Of a stretch of 39,064 nt of DNA, positions 31,602 through 39,064 are shown piece by piece. The notes beneath the pieces were generated by a model, which was not told the origin of the DNA, ran no database searches, and saw nothing but the letters and a program-made list of their open reading frames with translations. Position 1 is the first letter of the stretch. The number at the start of each line of letters is the position of its first letter. Position numbers and translations under genes: made by a program. The stretch is taken from positions 1 to 39,064 of the forward strand of contig JAGIBF010000078.1 of NCBI GenBank assembly GCA_017744515.1, in the 5' to 3' direction. Origin of the DNA: Niastella sp. (GTDB lineage Bacteria; Bacteroidota; Bacteroidia; Chitinophagales; Chitinophagaceae).

Positions 31602-32660
31602 ATGAATAAAAAGATTGCCGGTTATCTTCAGTATGCATTGTTTTTAGGGCTGGCAATCTTCCTAGTATGGTGGTCTATCAAGAAGATCCCCGATACCGAG
31701 TGGGAGAATATCAAAGCTGCTATTCGCAAAGCAAGGTACTGGCTTGTATTCCCCATCATGGCCGCCTTATTGCTCAGTCACTACAGCCGGGCTATCCGTT
31801 GGAAGATCCTGATGGAACCATTAGGTTTCAAGCCCCGTACTTCCAACACTTACCTTGCTGTTCTTATCGGTTATCTGGCCAATCTTGCTTTTCCGCGCCT
31901 GGGTGAGGTATTAAAGTGTACTGTGCTGGCCCGGTATGAAAAGGTGCCAGCCGACAAGCTCGTAGGCACCATCGTGGCAGAGCGGGCTTTTGACGTCATC
32001 TGTCTTGTACTCGTTATCACTATTGCTACCCTCACGCAGATCGATGTGATCGGTGATTTTGTGGGCAAGCAGTTGGATACCTTGTTTGCCGATAAAGCCA
32101 GTAAGCTGACTCCCGGTAAGATCACGCTGCTGATCGTTATTTTACTGGTGCTTGTTGGCGGCGCCGTTTTTATATTCAGGAAATTCTCTCACATTGGTTT
32201 TATTCAGAAAGTAAAAAAGATCCTTGCAGGGGTTTGGGGCGGTGTTACCAGTGTACGGTATGTGAAGCAGAAGGGATGGTTCATCTTCCATAGCATCTTT
32301 ATCTGGGCCATGTATCTGTTGAGTGTGTGGATAGGCTTTTATGCGCTGGAGGAAACATCTGTGTATGGCCTTACGGAAGCGCTGTCGGTACTCTCTACAG
32401 GTAGTCTTGCCATGATCATGCCCACTCCCGGCGGCCTTGGCGTATATCATATTTTTGTACAGAAGACGCTCTCTCTTTATGGATTGAATGACGGAATAGG
32501 TACTGCATTTGGTTTATTAATGTGGACCGTCCAATTCTTCCAGATGCTCATCAGTGGATTTGTTGCCTTAGCTTTGCTGCCATATTTCAATAAGAAGAAA
32601 AACGAAGTTGCTCATGCGCAAAGCGGACATCATAGAGAAAAAGATCTTCACCCTTCCTGA
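31602..32660 (+). CDS. YbhN/AglD-type lysylphosphatidylglycerol synthase transmembrane-domain protein
   Basis: 352 residues with about eight membrane helices. Family marks include ARYWLVFPIMAALLLSHYSR, NLAFPRLGEVLKCTVLARYE, GTIVAERAFDVICLVLVI and MIMPTPGGLGVYHIFVQKTL. This is the membrane (flippase) part of MprF-like proteins without the catalytic C-terminal domain; such proteins are thought to move lipids or lipid-linked sugars. Its end overlaps the start of rfaE2 by 47 bases, so the two are coupled, which suggests a role in the cell envelope. Confidence 0.9.
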   Translation: MNKKIAGYLQYALFLGLAIFLVWWSIKKIPDTEWENIKAAIRKARYWLVFPIMAALLLSHYSRAIRWKILMEPLGFKPRTSNTYLAVLIGYLANLAFPRLGEVLKCTVLARYEKVPADKLVGTIVAERAFDVICLVLVITIATLTQIDVIGDFVGKQLDTLFADKASKLTPGKITLLIVILLVLVGGAVFIFRKFSHIGFIQKVKKILAGVWGGVTSVRYVKQKGWFIFHSIFIWAMYLLSVWIGFYALEETSVYGLTEALSVLSTGSLAMIMPTPGGLGVYHIFVQKTLSLYGLNDGIGTAFGLLMWTVQFFQMLISGFVALALLPYFNKKKNEVAHAQSGHHREKDLHPS

Positions 32661-33105
32661 GCTGGTGAAAAGAATAGCCCAATGGCGTGTATTGGGCAAA
32701 ACGATCGCCTTTACCAATGGCGTGTTTGATATCATGCACCGTGGTCATATTGCTTCTTTATCGCAGGCTGCCAGCGAAGCCGATCTCCTCGTCGTTGGTC
32801 TCAACTCCGATGCCTCTACCAAACGCCTGAAGGGCGATAGCCGTCCTGTCAATGATGAGCAGGCGCGCTGTATTGTAATGGCTTCTTTACTGATGGTTGA
32901 TGCCGTAGTGCTTTTCGAAGAGGATACGCCGCTTGAGCTCATCAAGGCTGTGATGCCTGATGTGCTGGTAAAGGGTGGTGATTATACCGAAGAGCAAATC
33001 GTAGGCGCCAAAGAAGTCAAGGCCAACGGTGGCAAGGTGGTCATCAATCCCATTGTTGAAGGGTTCTCCACTACCGGGTTGATCGGAAAGATCTCACAAT
33101 TATAG
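32614..33105 (+). CDS. rfaE2: D-glycero-beta-D-manno-heptose 1-phosphate adenylyltransferase
   Basis: 163 residues. A cytidylyltransferase-like fold with TNGVFDIMHRGHIASLSQA (HRGH at residues 42-45), VGLNSDASTKRLKGDSRPVN and VLVKGGDYTEEQIVGAKEV. This corresponds to the C-terminal adenylyltransferase domain of the two-domain HldE; here it stands alone, and the kinase half (RfaE1) is not in the window. It makes ADP-heptose precursor for lipopolysaccharide core. The gene overlaps the upstream membrane protein gene by 47 bases; the TTG at 32608 is a less likely start. Confidence 0.93.
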   Translation: MRKADIIEKKIFTLPELVKRIAQWRVLGKTIAFTNGVFDIMHRGHIASLSQAASEADLLVVGLNSDASTKRLKGDSRPVNDEQARCIVMASLLMVDAVVLFEEDTPLELIKAVMPDVLVKGGDYTEEQIVGAKEVKANGGKVVINPIVEGFSTTGLIGKISQL

Positions 33106-33253
33106 GATTTCGGATTCAGCATTTAGGATTGCTGCCGCTTTTTTGAACTTGTTGAATTACTGACGACTTCCTATTGGGCTGAACCGGGAAGTGACTATTT
33201 TACTTACGCAGTAACACTCAAAGAATCCGGAATTCTACATCCTGCATTCGAAA
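33106..33253. repeat. Degenerate inverted simple repeats between rfaE2 and the DUF4294 gene
   Basis: ATTTCGGATTCAGCATTTAGG begins just after rfaE2 and is roughly mirrored by an inverted run (GAATCCGGAATTCTACATCC, then TGCATTCGAAAT) near 33221-33255. Imperfect, of the TTCGGATT type often seen between genes in this family. The genes on either side converge here, so it may also help stop transcription. Confidence 0.35.
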
Positions 33254-33910
33254 TTACATGCGGTACATCCGCTCTACCTCCAGCACGATGGTCTCCATTT
33301 CCTGTTCGCTGCCTTTGGCATCGTAGGGCTGCTTGAGATTGCTGCTGAAGAAGAAGGCTACTGTTTGGTATACACGTGCTGTAAACCCACCTTTGTATTC
33401 TTTGATGATGTCGTAGCAATTGTTGCCGGTTTGCCGGTTGATAAGCTTCATGAGGACTTTGCCCTGGTATACGGAGAGGTTGCTGAGGGGATCGGCAAAC
33501 TCTTTCTTCAATTCTTTCTCTCTTGTCTTCAGGTATTTTTTGCGTTGTTCTTTATCGGTCACTCCTGCCAGCTTTGCATTGATCTCGTTGATGATGACGC
33601 CTGCTTTGCGGGCATAGGGATAAGTAACATAAATAGCATTGCGCAGGCGCGTCCATTCCTGTCTTTTCTTCAATAAATGTTTGGGATAGGGAGCGGTGAC
33701 CCACAGCCACTCCAGGTTGCCGGACGGTATCAGCTGGTTACCGGCGATGATAGCGGGTACAGGGATGGTGTCATTGGGTCCTAAAACGGGTTGCTCAACT
33801 CCTGGCGGCACCGGAATGGTATCGGGTGTTTGGGCCATGGACGTACCAGTGAAGCATATGAGTGCTATCACCAGCGTAAAACAACTGTATTTAATGCGTT
33901 TGGAAACCAT
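33254..33910 (-). CDS. DUF4294 secreted protein
   Basis: 218 residues. Signal peptide MVSKRIKYSCFTLVIALICF ending near TSMAQ, then a Pro-rich linker with a repeated NDTIPVP/DTIPVP motif, then the DUF4294 domain: WTRLRNAIYVTYPYARKAGV, INEINAKLAGVTDKEQRKKY, LIKLINRQTGNNCYDIIKEY-like block (here LMKLINRQTGNNCYDIIKEY), and FFFSSNLKQPYDAKGSEQEM. DUF4294 is confined to Bacteroidota and has no known function. A 19-base perfect palindrome lies 20 bases upstream of the start codon. Confidence 0.9.
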   Translation of the reverse strand: MVSKRIKYSCFTLVIALICFTGTSMAQTPDTIPVPPGVEQPVLGPNDTIPVPAIIAGNQLIPSGNLEWLWVTAPYPKHLLKKRQEWTRLRNAIYVTYPYARKAGVIINEINAKLAGVTDKEQRKKYLKTREKELKKEFADPLSNLSVYQGKVLMKLINRQTGNNCYDIIKEYKGGFTARVYQTVAFFFSSNLKQPYDAKGSEQEMETIVLEVERMYRM

Positions 33911-33930
33911 TTAGTTTACACAAAATAGCA

Positions 33931-33949
33931 ATTATTCCTAAGGAATAAT
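33931..33949. promoter_or_regulatory. Perfect 19-base palindrome upstream of the DUF4294 gene
   Basis: ATTATTCCT-A-AGGAATAAT, 9-1-9. On the minus strand it lies directly upstream of a -7-like TATTTTG (33921-33927), in the -33 zone. No T run follows on either strand, so it looks like an operator, not a terminator. Confidence 0.5.
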
Positions 33950-34007
33950 ACCCGTAAGACAAACTTTGTAACCCAGGTCGCTGCTCATTTTTTTGTTAAA
34001 ACTGCGG

Positions 34008-35199
34008 TTATTGAGGAATTATTACCTGTGTTGCCCCTTTTGTATCCACGAGTTGTATAATGAATTTTTCTTCTTTGAAAACAACCATTGCTGTCACGGC
34101 CAGTTCATTGGGGGATTTGATCTCAATGATATCTACAGGTATAGCCATTTCATCAATGTCTTTTTGTTTACCATAAACCTTTGCAAGAAAAGGATAGGTA
34201 ACTTTTACAGAATCCGGGTTCAGCAAAAAGGGAGCTTTCCCATTTTCAAAACTCCAGCCGGGCCGGTTATGGATATATTTTGTAGGCGGTGAGTATAGAA
34301 ATGCATCTATTTTTTTGTCGTCGAGCTTTTTATTGAAAGGGTTCCCTTCCTTGTCTGCAATAATGGCGTAGTCATCTGCATTTATGAGATTGTAATAGGG
34401 ATTGTTCAGATCTCTTTTTGACCTTTCGGAAAGTACTGTTTGTTCTATGGTGTAAGGGTCAACTCCCGTTAATTCTTTTAGTTTTGCGGCCATTGGTGTT
34501 GCCCAATTTGCTATTGTTTCTTCTCCGATGTGTGAAAATCCGCAATACACAATCACTTTACTGTCAGGGATGCTATCTAATAGCCTGGCCAGGTTCTTTG
34601 CCTGGCCGGTCTCTCTTTCCTGCTGATCTCTTGTTGCAAGTTGTTCGTAAGGATAGAGGGTATAATTTAACTTGTTTGCCTCTCTTATCAGGTTTCCAAA
34701 TTGGGGCTCCATGGCGTAATACCCTGTATTCAGGTTGGGTAGTTTGCTGTTTTCTTCAAACCCCGGCCGGGTAGAAAAAGTTTCAGCAGCAAAATAGGAG
34801 TAGCCCAATTCTTTCAGGTCTTTCAACAAGGATGTAAGAAAAACCCTGTTGCCTGGTTTATAATGGGCTTCATTGAATATAAGGACCCTGTTTTCTTTTG
34901 CTTTGCCGAGAATAAATCTTTTGGCATCGACAGGCTTATATGTCGTTACAAAATACAGGCTGTCTTCGGAGGTAATGCTTTTTCGATAGGATCTTGGCTT
35001 ATCCCACTCCTGTAATGCTTCTTTGTACAGGCCAATAAAGGATAAGTCTGAAGAGGTTACCCCCCCCTCTCCACGAGGCCGAGTCTGACTTTATTTTTTC
35101 ATAGATGGTAGCGGAGAACTTATAAGGGAAAGGATCTATAACCTGTCCCCATGCAAGGTGGTTGAAATACAGCAAAATAATTACCGATATCGCTCTCAT
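34008..35199 (-). pseudogene. TIKI/EreA/ChaN-like secreted protein broken by a frameshift at a G8 run
   Basis: Two minus-strand frames join into one 396-residue protein if a single G is skipped in the run of eight (35060-35067). The first frame gives MRAISVIILLYFNHLAWGQ, a signal peptide, and reads to WRGGG; after skipping a base the second frame reads VTSSDLSFIGLYKEALQEW, then VLIFNEAHYKPGNRVF, and joins the 273-residue frame that ends at 34008. NEAH (34863-34874) and CGFSH (34530-34541) look like the paired GxxH motifs of the TIKI superfamily (TraB, EreA, ChaN). All codons across the join make sense, so the gene is recent or intact in other cells. It may be a sequencing error, a decayed gene or a phase-variable switch. 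Confidence 0.75.
35060..35067. repeat. C8/G8 homopolymer at the frameshift
   Basis: Eight C on the plus strand. Seven would restore the reading frame of the TIKI-like gene. Confidence 0.9.
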
Positions 35200-35270
35200 G
35201 TGTATGGAACTTATCAAACACCCGTAACCAGGGACAGCCTGCTACAGGAGCCGGAATAATTAATAACTGC

Positions 35271-37733
35271 TTAAGCTACGGTTTTTTCTCTTATTTCTCT
35301 TGCGGGTGTTTTTACCGGCTTCAGTAATCTGATCCTGTACACCATACTCATAACAAATCCAACGACCATGAGCACTGTACCTAACCATACGAGTTTAATG
35401 AATGGGAATTGCAGCACTTTGAGTGCGATAAAGGGAACCATTTGGGACGATTCCTTTATGCGTATTTCAATGTGCCGGTCATCAATTACCCGGGCCAGGC
35501 TTAGGGAGAGGCCCTGGGAGAATACCGTATCCATGATAAATTGTGGCTCGCTGTTCTTAAGGTAGAATACCGGACGGGCGGTTATCTTCTTCTGTTCGCG
35601 GGTTATGATGCCCAGGTTGGCCATGATGGCCGTATCGCCTGCCTTGAACTGGAATTTATCGGTTTTGGGATTTATGGTAACGCTGTCAAGCGTCATAAAC
35701 CCATTGGAGTAAAATAGTGTATCACCAACTTGCACTGTATCGGCCCGGTACTTAGCAGTATCTTTCTCATCCTGCATTTTAGTGGAGTAGTTGATATATA
35801 CAAAAATATCTTTATTCCAGTAATGGCGGGCGTCGGGGTTGTTGGAATAGCCTTCCTGTCCTTTCGTATTCCTGATCAGATCGGGATAGAGGGGGAATCG
35901 TTCTTTGCCGTCCTTGCTTTCCATATCGATACGGAAGTAGGTCATCTTCCCTTTCTGTGTCACGGAGTCGTTTGCATAGGTTGCCCAGTATTTGCCCATG
36001 TCGGTACGCACGCCCTGGTAGAGGGTGAGGTTTTCGACGCCTTTCTCTTTTTGGTCGGGACCAAAGTTGAGGGGGTTGACAAAGTTTTGGGACAGCACTT
36101 CTTTTTTAGAAGAAGAGATCAGCACGCCTACGAGCATAATGCCAAAGCCAATGTGGGCTACCGAGGGGCCTGCCGCTTTCAACCTGCCTTTGAGTCCGCT
36201 CCAGATGTAGGTAGCATTTCCCACCACCGCATAGATGCTCGCAAACATGGCCATGTGTATGGCAGCAAGGAAACCAATTCCAAACTTGTCATAGTTGACA
36301 TTGCCCCACATGCTGACCGATATTGAAATGGCCAGTGTTATTACCGTAGGTAATATCAGTTTCTTGAAGAATGCAGCTTTCGCAGTGTTCTTATACTTGA
36401 AGTATTGGGTAATGGCAGTGAGCATGCCCAATACCACAGCTACGAATACCTGTATCCGGTTGTAGGGGAATTCGCGGTCTTCTCCGATCGTGAACGCTGT
36501 ACCGAATATCTTATTTATAACGGGCAGTGAGGTAGCGATAATGATGAACAGGGCAGACAGGAACAATACCAGCGATCCTATGAACATCCAGAATTCCCGG
36601 CTGTAAGAGCTTTCTTCTTTGGCAATGGCTGGTATCTTTTTATAACGTGCAATGAACAGCACCAGGGATGGCACGAGGAATATGAGCACCAGTAACTGGA
36701 GTTGCCAGTTCATACCGCTTCCTGTAAAGGCGTGTACTGATGTATCCTGCAACACACCGCTACGGGTGAGGTAGGTTGAATACAGGATGAGGAGGAATGT
36801 TGCGATGAAGAAGAAATGGGTAGCCCGGAGGGAGTGGCCGGTAGCATTGTAAATGACTTGTGTATGGATACCTGCTACCAATACCAGCCATGGTACCAGC
36901 GAAGCATTTTCTACAGGGTCCCAGGCCCAGTATCCACCGAAGCTTAATGACTCGTATGCCCAATAGGCGCCCATCATAATTCCCAATCCGAGTATGCCGC
37001 CGGAAAATAAAGACCATGGCAAGGCTGTTTTCGTCCAGCCGCCGTATTCTTTTTTCCAAAGTCCTGCCACTGCAAAGGCGAAGGGCACTATGGTGGATGC
37101 AAACCCAAGGAATAATACGGGTGGGTGGATCACCATCCAGTAATTCTGCAGCAATTGGTTCAAACCTACGCCGTCTGTTATATTCTTCAGGTAATGGGGA
37201 TCGTTGAAAATGGGGGCATTGGAAAACTGGTGGCGTGTAAGCATGAAGGGGGTGCTGCCAATCTTCAGGTCGAAGATGTAAACACCCAGCACCATCGTTG
37301 CCATGATGATCTGTGCAAAGCTGATCACCGCCATTACCGGGGCTTCCCACTTTTTAGCTGTGCGGATCAGGATCATTCCCAATACGCCGTGCCATAGGGT
37401 CCACAGCAGGAAGCTTCCCTCCTGCCCTTCCCAGATACTGGCCAGCAGGAATTTGGGCGACAGGGATTTATCGGAGTGATTGTATGCGTAATAGTATTCG
37501 TAGTAGTGTTGTACGATGATGAAAAGGATGATACCAAACACTGCAATTACTGACAGTGCATCGGTGAAGAAAGCGATGCGGCCTATTTTTCTCCAGCTCG
37601 CGGCCTCATCGGGTAGCTTGGCATTGGCCGACTTTGTATAGGCTATGCAGGCTACAATGGACGCTACCAAAGAGAGTATTATCAGAAAATGGCCCAACTG
37701 CCCGGGCAACAGGTGTTCACCAATGTAATCCAT
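35271..37733 (-). CDS. ccmF: Cytochrome c haem lyase CcmF/CcsA family
   Basis: 820 residues, longer than the approx. 650 of proteobacterial CcmF. Many membrane helices. The haem-handling WWD block is GGYWAWDPVENASLVPWL, preceded by the conserved EGQEGSFLLWTLWHG and by NYWMVIHPPVLFLGFAS with a His ligand. A long periplasmic region (roughly 560-770: GQEGYSNNPDARHYWNKDIF and beta-rich sequence) precedes the last helix and accounts for the extra length. The enzyme attaches haem to CxxCH motifs of apocytochromes c outside the membrane. It lies 8 bases after ccmE in the same transcript; CcmA-D genes are not in the window. Confidence 0.95.
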   Translation of the reverse strand: MDYIGEHLLPGQLGHFLIILSLVASIVACIAYTKSANAKLPDEAASWRKIGRIAFFTDALSVIAVFGIILFIIVQHYYEYYYAYNHSDKSLSPKFLLASIWEGQEGSFLLWTLWHGVLGMILIRTAKKWEAPVMAVISFAQIIMATMVLGVYIFDLKIGSTPFMLTRHQFSNAPIFNDPHYLKNITDGVGLNQLLQNYWMVIHPPVLFLGFASTIVPFAFAVAGLWKKEYGGWTKTALPWSLFSGGILGLGIMMGAYWAYESLSFGGYWAWDPVENASLVPWLVLVAGIHTQVIYNATGHSLRATHFFFIATFLLILYSTYLTRSGVLQDTSVHAFTGSGMNWQLQLLVLIFLVPSLVLFIARYKKIPAIAKEESSYSREFWMFIGSLVLFLSALFIIIATSLPVINKIFGTAFTIGEDREFPYNRIQVFVAVVLGMLTAITQYFKYKNTAKAAFFKKLILPTVITLAISISVSMWGNVNYDKFGIGFLAAIHMAMFASIYAVVGNATYIWSGLKGRLKAAGPSVAHIGFGIMLVGVLISSSKKEVLSQNFVNPLNFGPDQKEKGVENLTLYQGVRTDMGKYWATYANDSVTQKGKMTYFRIDMESKDGKERFPLYPDLIRNTKGQEGYSNNPDARHYWNKDIFVYINYSTKMQDEKDTAKYRADTVQVGDTLFYSNGFMTLDSVTINPKTDKFQFKAGDTAIMANLGIITREQKKITARPVFYLKNSEPQFIMDTVFSQGLSLSLARVIDDRHIEIRIKESSQMVPFIALKVLQFPFIKLVWLGTVLMVVGFVMSMVYRIRLLKPVKTPAREIREKTVA

Positions 37734-37741
37734 CAGGGTGC

Positions 37742-38155
37742 TTAATTTTGAGAGAGGTTATTATAGGCTGCTTTGGGATCGTCCTTATACTTGGAAGGAC
37801 ACTTGATCAGGATACCATCCTTACGATTAATTTCAAATACATCGCCTTTCATTTTGCCTTTCAATACAATGCGGTCGCTCTTTTCCATATCGAATGGTTT
37901 CTCAAAGTAATACATTACCCGGGCTTTATTGCCGAGAGAGTCTATCACCTGAAAACTCGTGAGGTTAGGATTAACTGCGGGATTGTATTGTATGGGAACT
38001 GTTCTGTCCAGTTGTGTGATGACGGTTACTGTTTTGCCTTCTTTCTGGCGGGCGGAGGCGAGGGTTTCATAGGTGGAGAGGTCACCCATAAAGCTTAACA
38101 ACACCATAATGCTGGCAGCAATGCAAACAAGTATAACTATGTGTATCTTCTTCAT
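37742..38155 (-). CDS. ccmE: Cytochrome c maturation haem chaperone CcmE, CxxxY type
   Basis: 137 residues. An N-terminal membrane anchor (IHIVILVCIAASIMVLLSF) is followed by a small OB-fold beta barrel, with DRIVLKGKMKGDVFEINRKD and the haem-binding site KCPSKYKDD. The residue that binds haem covalently is Cys119 with Tyr123 (CxxxY), where proteobacterial CcmE has His (HxxxY). CcmE carries haem from CcmC to CcmF. It has its own -7 box immediately upstream and is followed by ccmF. Confidence 0.93.
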   Translation of the reverse strand: MKKIHIVILVCIAASIMVLLSFMGDLSTYETLASARQKEGKTVTVITQLDRTVPIQYNPAVNPNLTSFQVIDSLGNKARVMYYFEKPFDMEKSDRIVLKGKMKGDVFEINRKDGILIKCPSKYKDDPKAAYNNLSQN

Positions 38156-38174
38156 AACCGGGTTCTGTTCTCCG

Positions 38175-38182
38175 CAAAGTTA
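38175..38182 (-). promoter_or_regulatory. -7 promoter box of ccmE-ccmF
   Basis: TAACTTTG on the minus strand, exact TAnnTTTG, 19 bases before the ccmE start codon. Confidence 0.6.
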
Positions 38183-38497
38183 GGCCAAAATGCGGAACGG
38201 GTTTATGTGATTTTTGTGTGTTTCTTCTGCGCTAAACCATTCTGTTTCGATTTTGTTCGAATTTGTTGGAATTTGTGTAAAATATTGGAAATCTGTACAG
38301 TTTCGGGTTTGGAGTTTAGGGTTTCGGGTTCTTCCTGTGTAGCTGTGTTTGTGAAAAAGGAACAAGTTTAGTAGCAGAGTACGCGGCAGAGGAGATACCC
38401 CCTTATGCCACGGGAGGAATTGAATGCGGCAGCAACCCGAAACGCGACATACGAAACCCGTAACTAACGATCGTTTATGCAACTTATCGACATTATT

Positions 38498-38526
38498 TTG
38501 CTTCTAATTAATACTGTGCTACCTTG
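38498..38526 (+). promoter_or_regulatory. Promoter of the arginase-family gene
   Basis: TTG at 38498-38500, 19-base spacer, then TACCTTG at 38520-38526 (one T short of TAnnTTTG). The spacing equals the Bacteroidota consensus. Leader about 25 bases. Confidence 0.5.
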
Positions 38527-38557
38527 CACGGCGTTTTAAAGAAGAGACCTCTTCAAC

Positions 38558-39064
38558 ATGACAGACTTATCGCATTTTGATCCCAACGGTGTTAGTAATC
38601 CCAATAACAACATATTTGGTTTACCCTTCACAGAAGAAGATGCCCGCCTTGTAATTCTTCCTGTGCCCTGGGAAGTCACCGTCAGTTGCAGCGCCGGTAC
38701 TGCCCGCGCCGCCGATCATATCTTCAGGGCCAGTATGCACGTAGACTTGTTTGATGCCGATGTGAAGGACGCCTGGAAGCAGGGGTTCTACATGCGGATA
38801 CCCGACAGGAAGATCCTGCTGAAAAGCGACTACCTGCGCAAAGAGGCTGAACTGTACATCGACTATATTTCCAAGGGCGAGCCTATCGAGAAGAACTCGT
38901 TCATGTGTAAATCGCTCAAGGAGATCAACGAGGGGGCCGTATATCTCAACAACTGGGTATATGACCAAACTAAAATGCTCCTCGACCAGGGCAAGCTCGT
39001 AGCATTGCTGGGCGGTGACGGAGGCGTGCGCGTCATGGTCGCGGGCGTTGCGCTCGCGCGCCGT
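38558..39064 (+). CDS. Arginase/agmatinase (ureohydrolase) family protein, N-terminal part; end of window aberrant
   Basis: The ATG at 38558 opens a frame of 169 codons that runs off the window. FGLPFTEEDARLVILPVPWE, SAGTARAADHIFRASMHVDL and GKLVALLGGDGG are typical of ureohydrolases, manganese enzymes that hydrolyse guanidino groups. The expected first metal-ligand block GGDHS reads GGDGG here, and the sequence after that point (about 39020 on) loses all resemblance while becoming about 77% G+C. The true gene probably continues differently from what is shown. Which substrate (arginine, agmatine, formimidoglutamate) is served cannot be told. Confidence 0.8.
   Translation, partial: MTDLSHFDPNGVSNPNNNIFGLPFTEEDARLVILPVPWEVTVSCSAGTARAADHIFRASMHVDLFDADVKDAWKQGFYMRIPDRKILLKSDYLRKEAELYIDYISKGEPIEKNSFMCKSLKEINEGAVYLNNWVYDQTKMLLDQGKLVALLGGDGGVRVMVAGVALARR

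Larger units (their letters stand above)
38156..38557. other. 402-base intergenic region between ccmE and the arginase-family gene
   Basis: Contains the ccmE -7 box, the promoter of the arginase-family gene and repeats of GTTTCGGGTT: direct copies at 38300-38309 and 38321-38330 and an inverted copy at 38434-38443. The open frames that cross this region on both strands lack any recognisable feature. Confidence 0.6.

Noticed and set aside
35730..37397. Plus-strand frames opposite ccmF
   Set aside because: Antisense shadows of a membrane protein gene with no coherent family.
38141..38482. Open frames across the ccmE-arginase gap (38141-38371 plus, 38180-38482 minus)
   Set aside because: They cross both promoters and the GTTTCGGGTT repeats and show no protein-like pattern.

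Overview
This 39 kb window is chromosomal DNA from a member of the Bacteroidota, most likely the family Chitinophagaceae. The basis is gene content typical of that group (DUF4270 and DUF4294 proteins, GSCFA protein, GH109 enzyme, a half-length GT5 glycogen-synthase-like protein beside panC, a CcmF with a long extra domain) and the repeated occurrence, a few bases to about 70 bases before start codons, of the Bacteroidota -7 promoter box TAnnTTTG. Base composition is moderate. I see no tRNA, rRNA, CRISPR array, insertion sequence, phage or plasmid module.

Layout. 1-2.2 kb: the N-terminal part of an FtsX-type ABC permease and a DUF1624 membrane acyltransferase, both minus strand. 2.2-2.9 kb: a gene-poor stretch holding a possible 26-aa gene with its own terminator. 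2.9-4.9 kb: dnaK. 5.3-7.7 kb: a DUF3052-OmdA fusion, a short AraC regulator facing a glyoxalase-fold protein, and a GtrA protein. 7.9-10.4 kb: argS and a secreted thioredoxin-fold protein. 10.5-13.0 kb: a Tat-exported GH109 glycosidase followed by a sugar-kinase-like APH-fold protein, a likely amino-sugar unit with a candidate operator. 13.0-13.3 kb: REP-like repeats. 13.3-15.2 kb: GSCFA protein and HMG-CoA-lyase-like enzyme. 15.3-20.3 kb: small exported or lipid-anchored proteins, a GAF protein, an exported M20 peptidase and a DUF1444 lipoprotein. 20.3-25.4 kb (minus strand): rlmB, a Nudix hydrolase, metK, DUF4270 lipoprotein and the GT5 half-protein. 25.4-33.1 kb: panC, then a minus-strand two-component cluster of two histidine kinases and two response regulators, then panD, a YbhN-type membrane protein and rfaE2. 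33.2-35.2 kb: a DUF4294 protein and a TIKI-like secreted protein whose frame is broken at a run of eight G. 35.3-38.2 kb: ccmF and ccmE for cytochrome c maturation. 38.6 kb to the end: the start of an arginase/agmatinase family gene whose last 44 bases look foreign.

Most genes are housekeeping. The points that stand out are the two-component cluster lying between panC and panD, the G8 frameshift, repeats with conserved ends and unrelated middles, the small gene with terminator near 2.4 kb, the GH109-kinase pair, several perfect palindromes placed beside promoters, and the GC-rich, motif-breaking last 44 bases. I found no clearly new multi-gene defence or mobile system.
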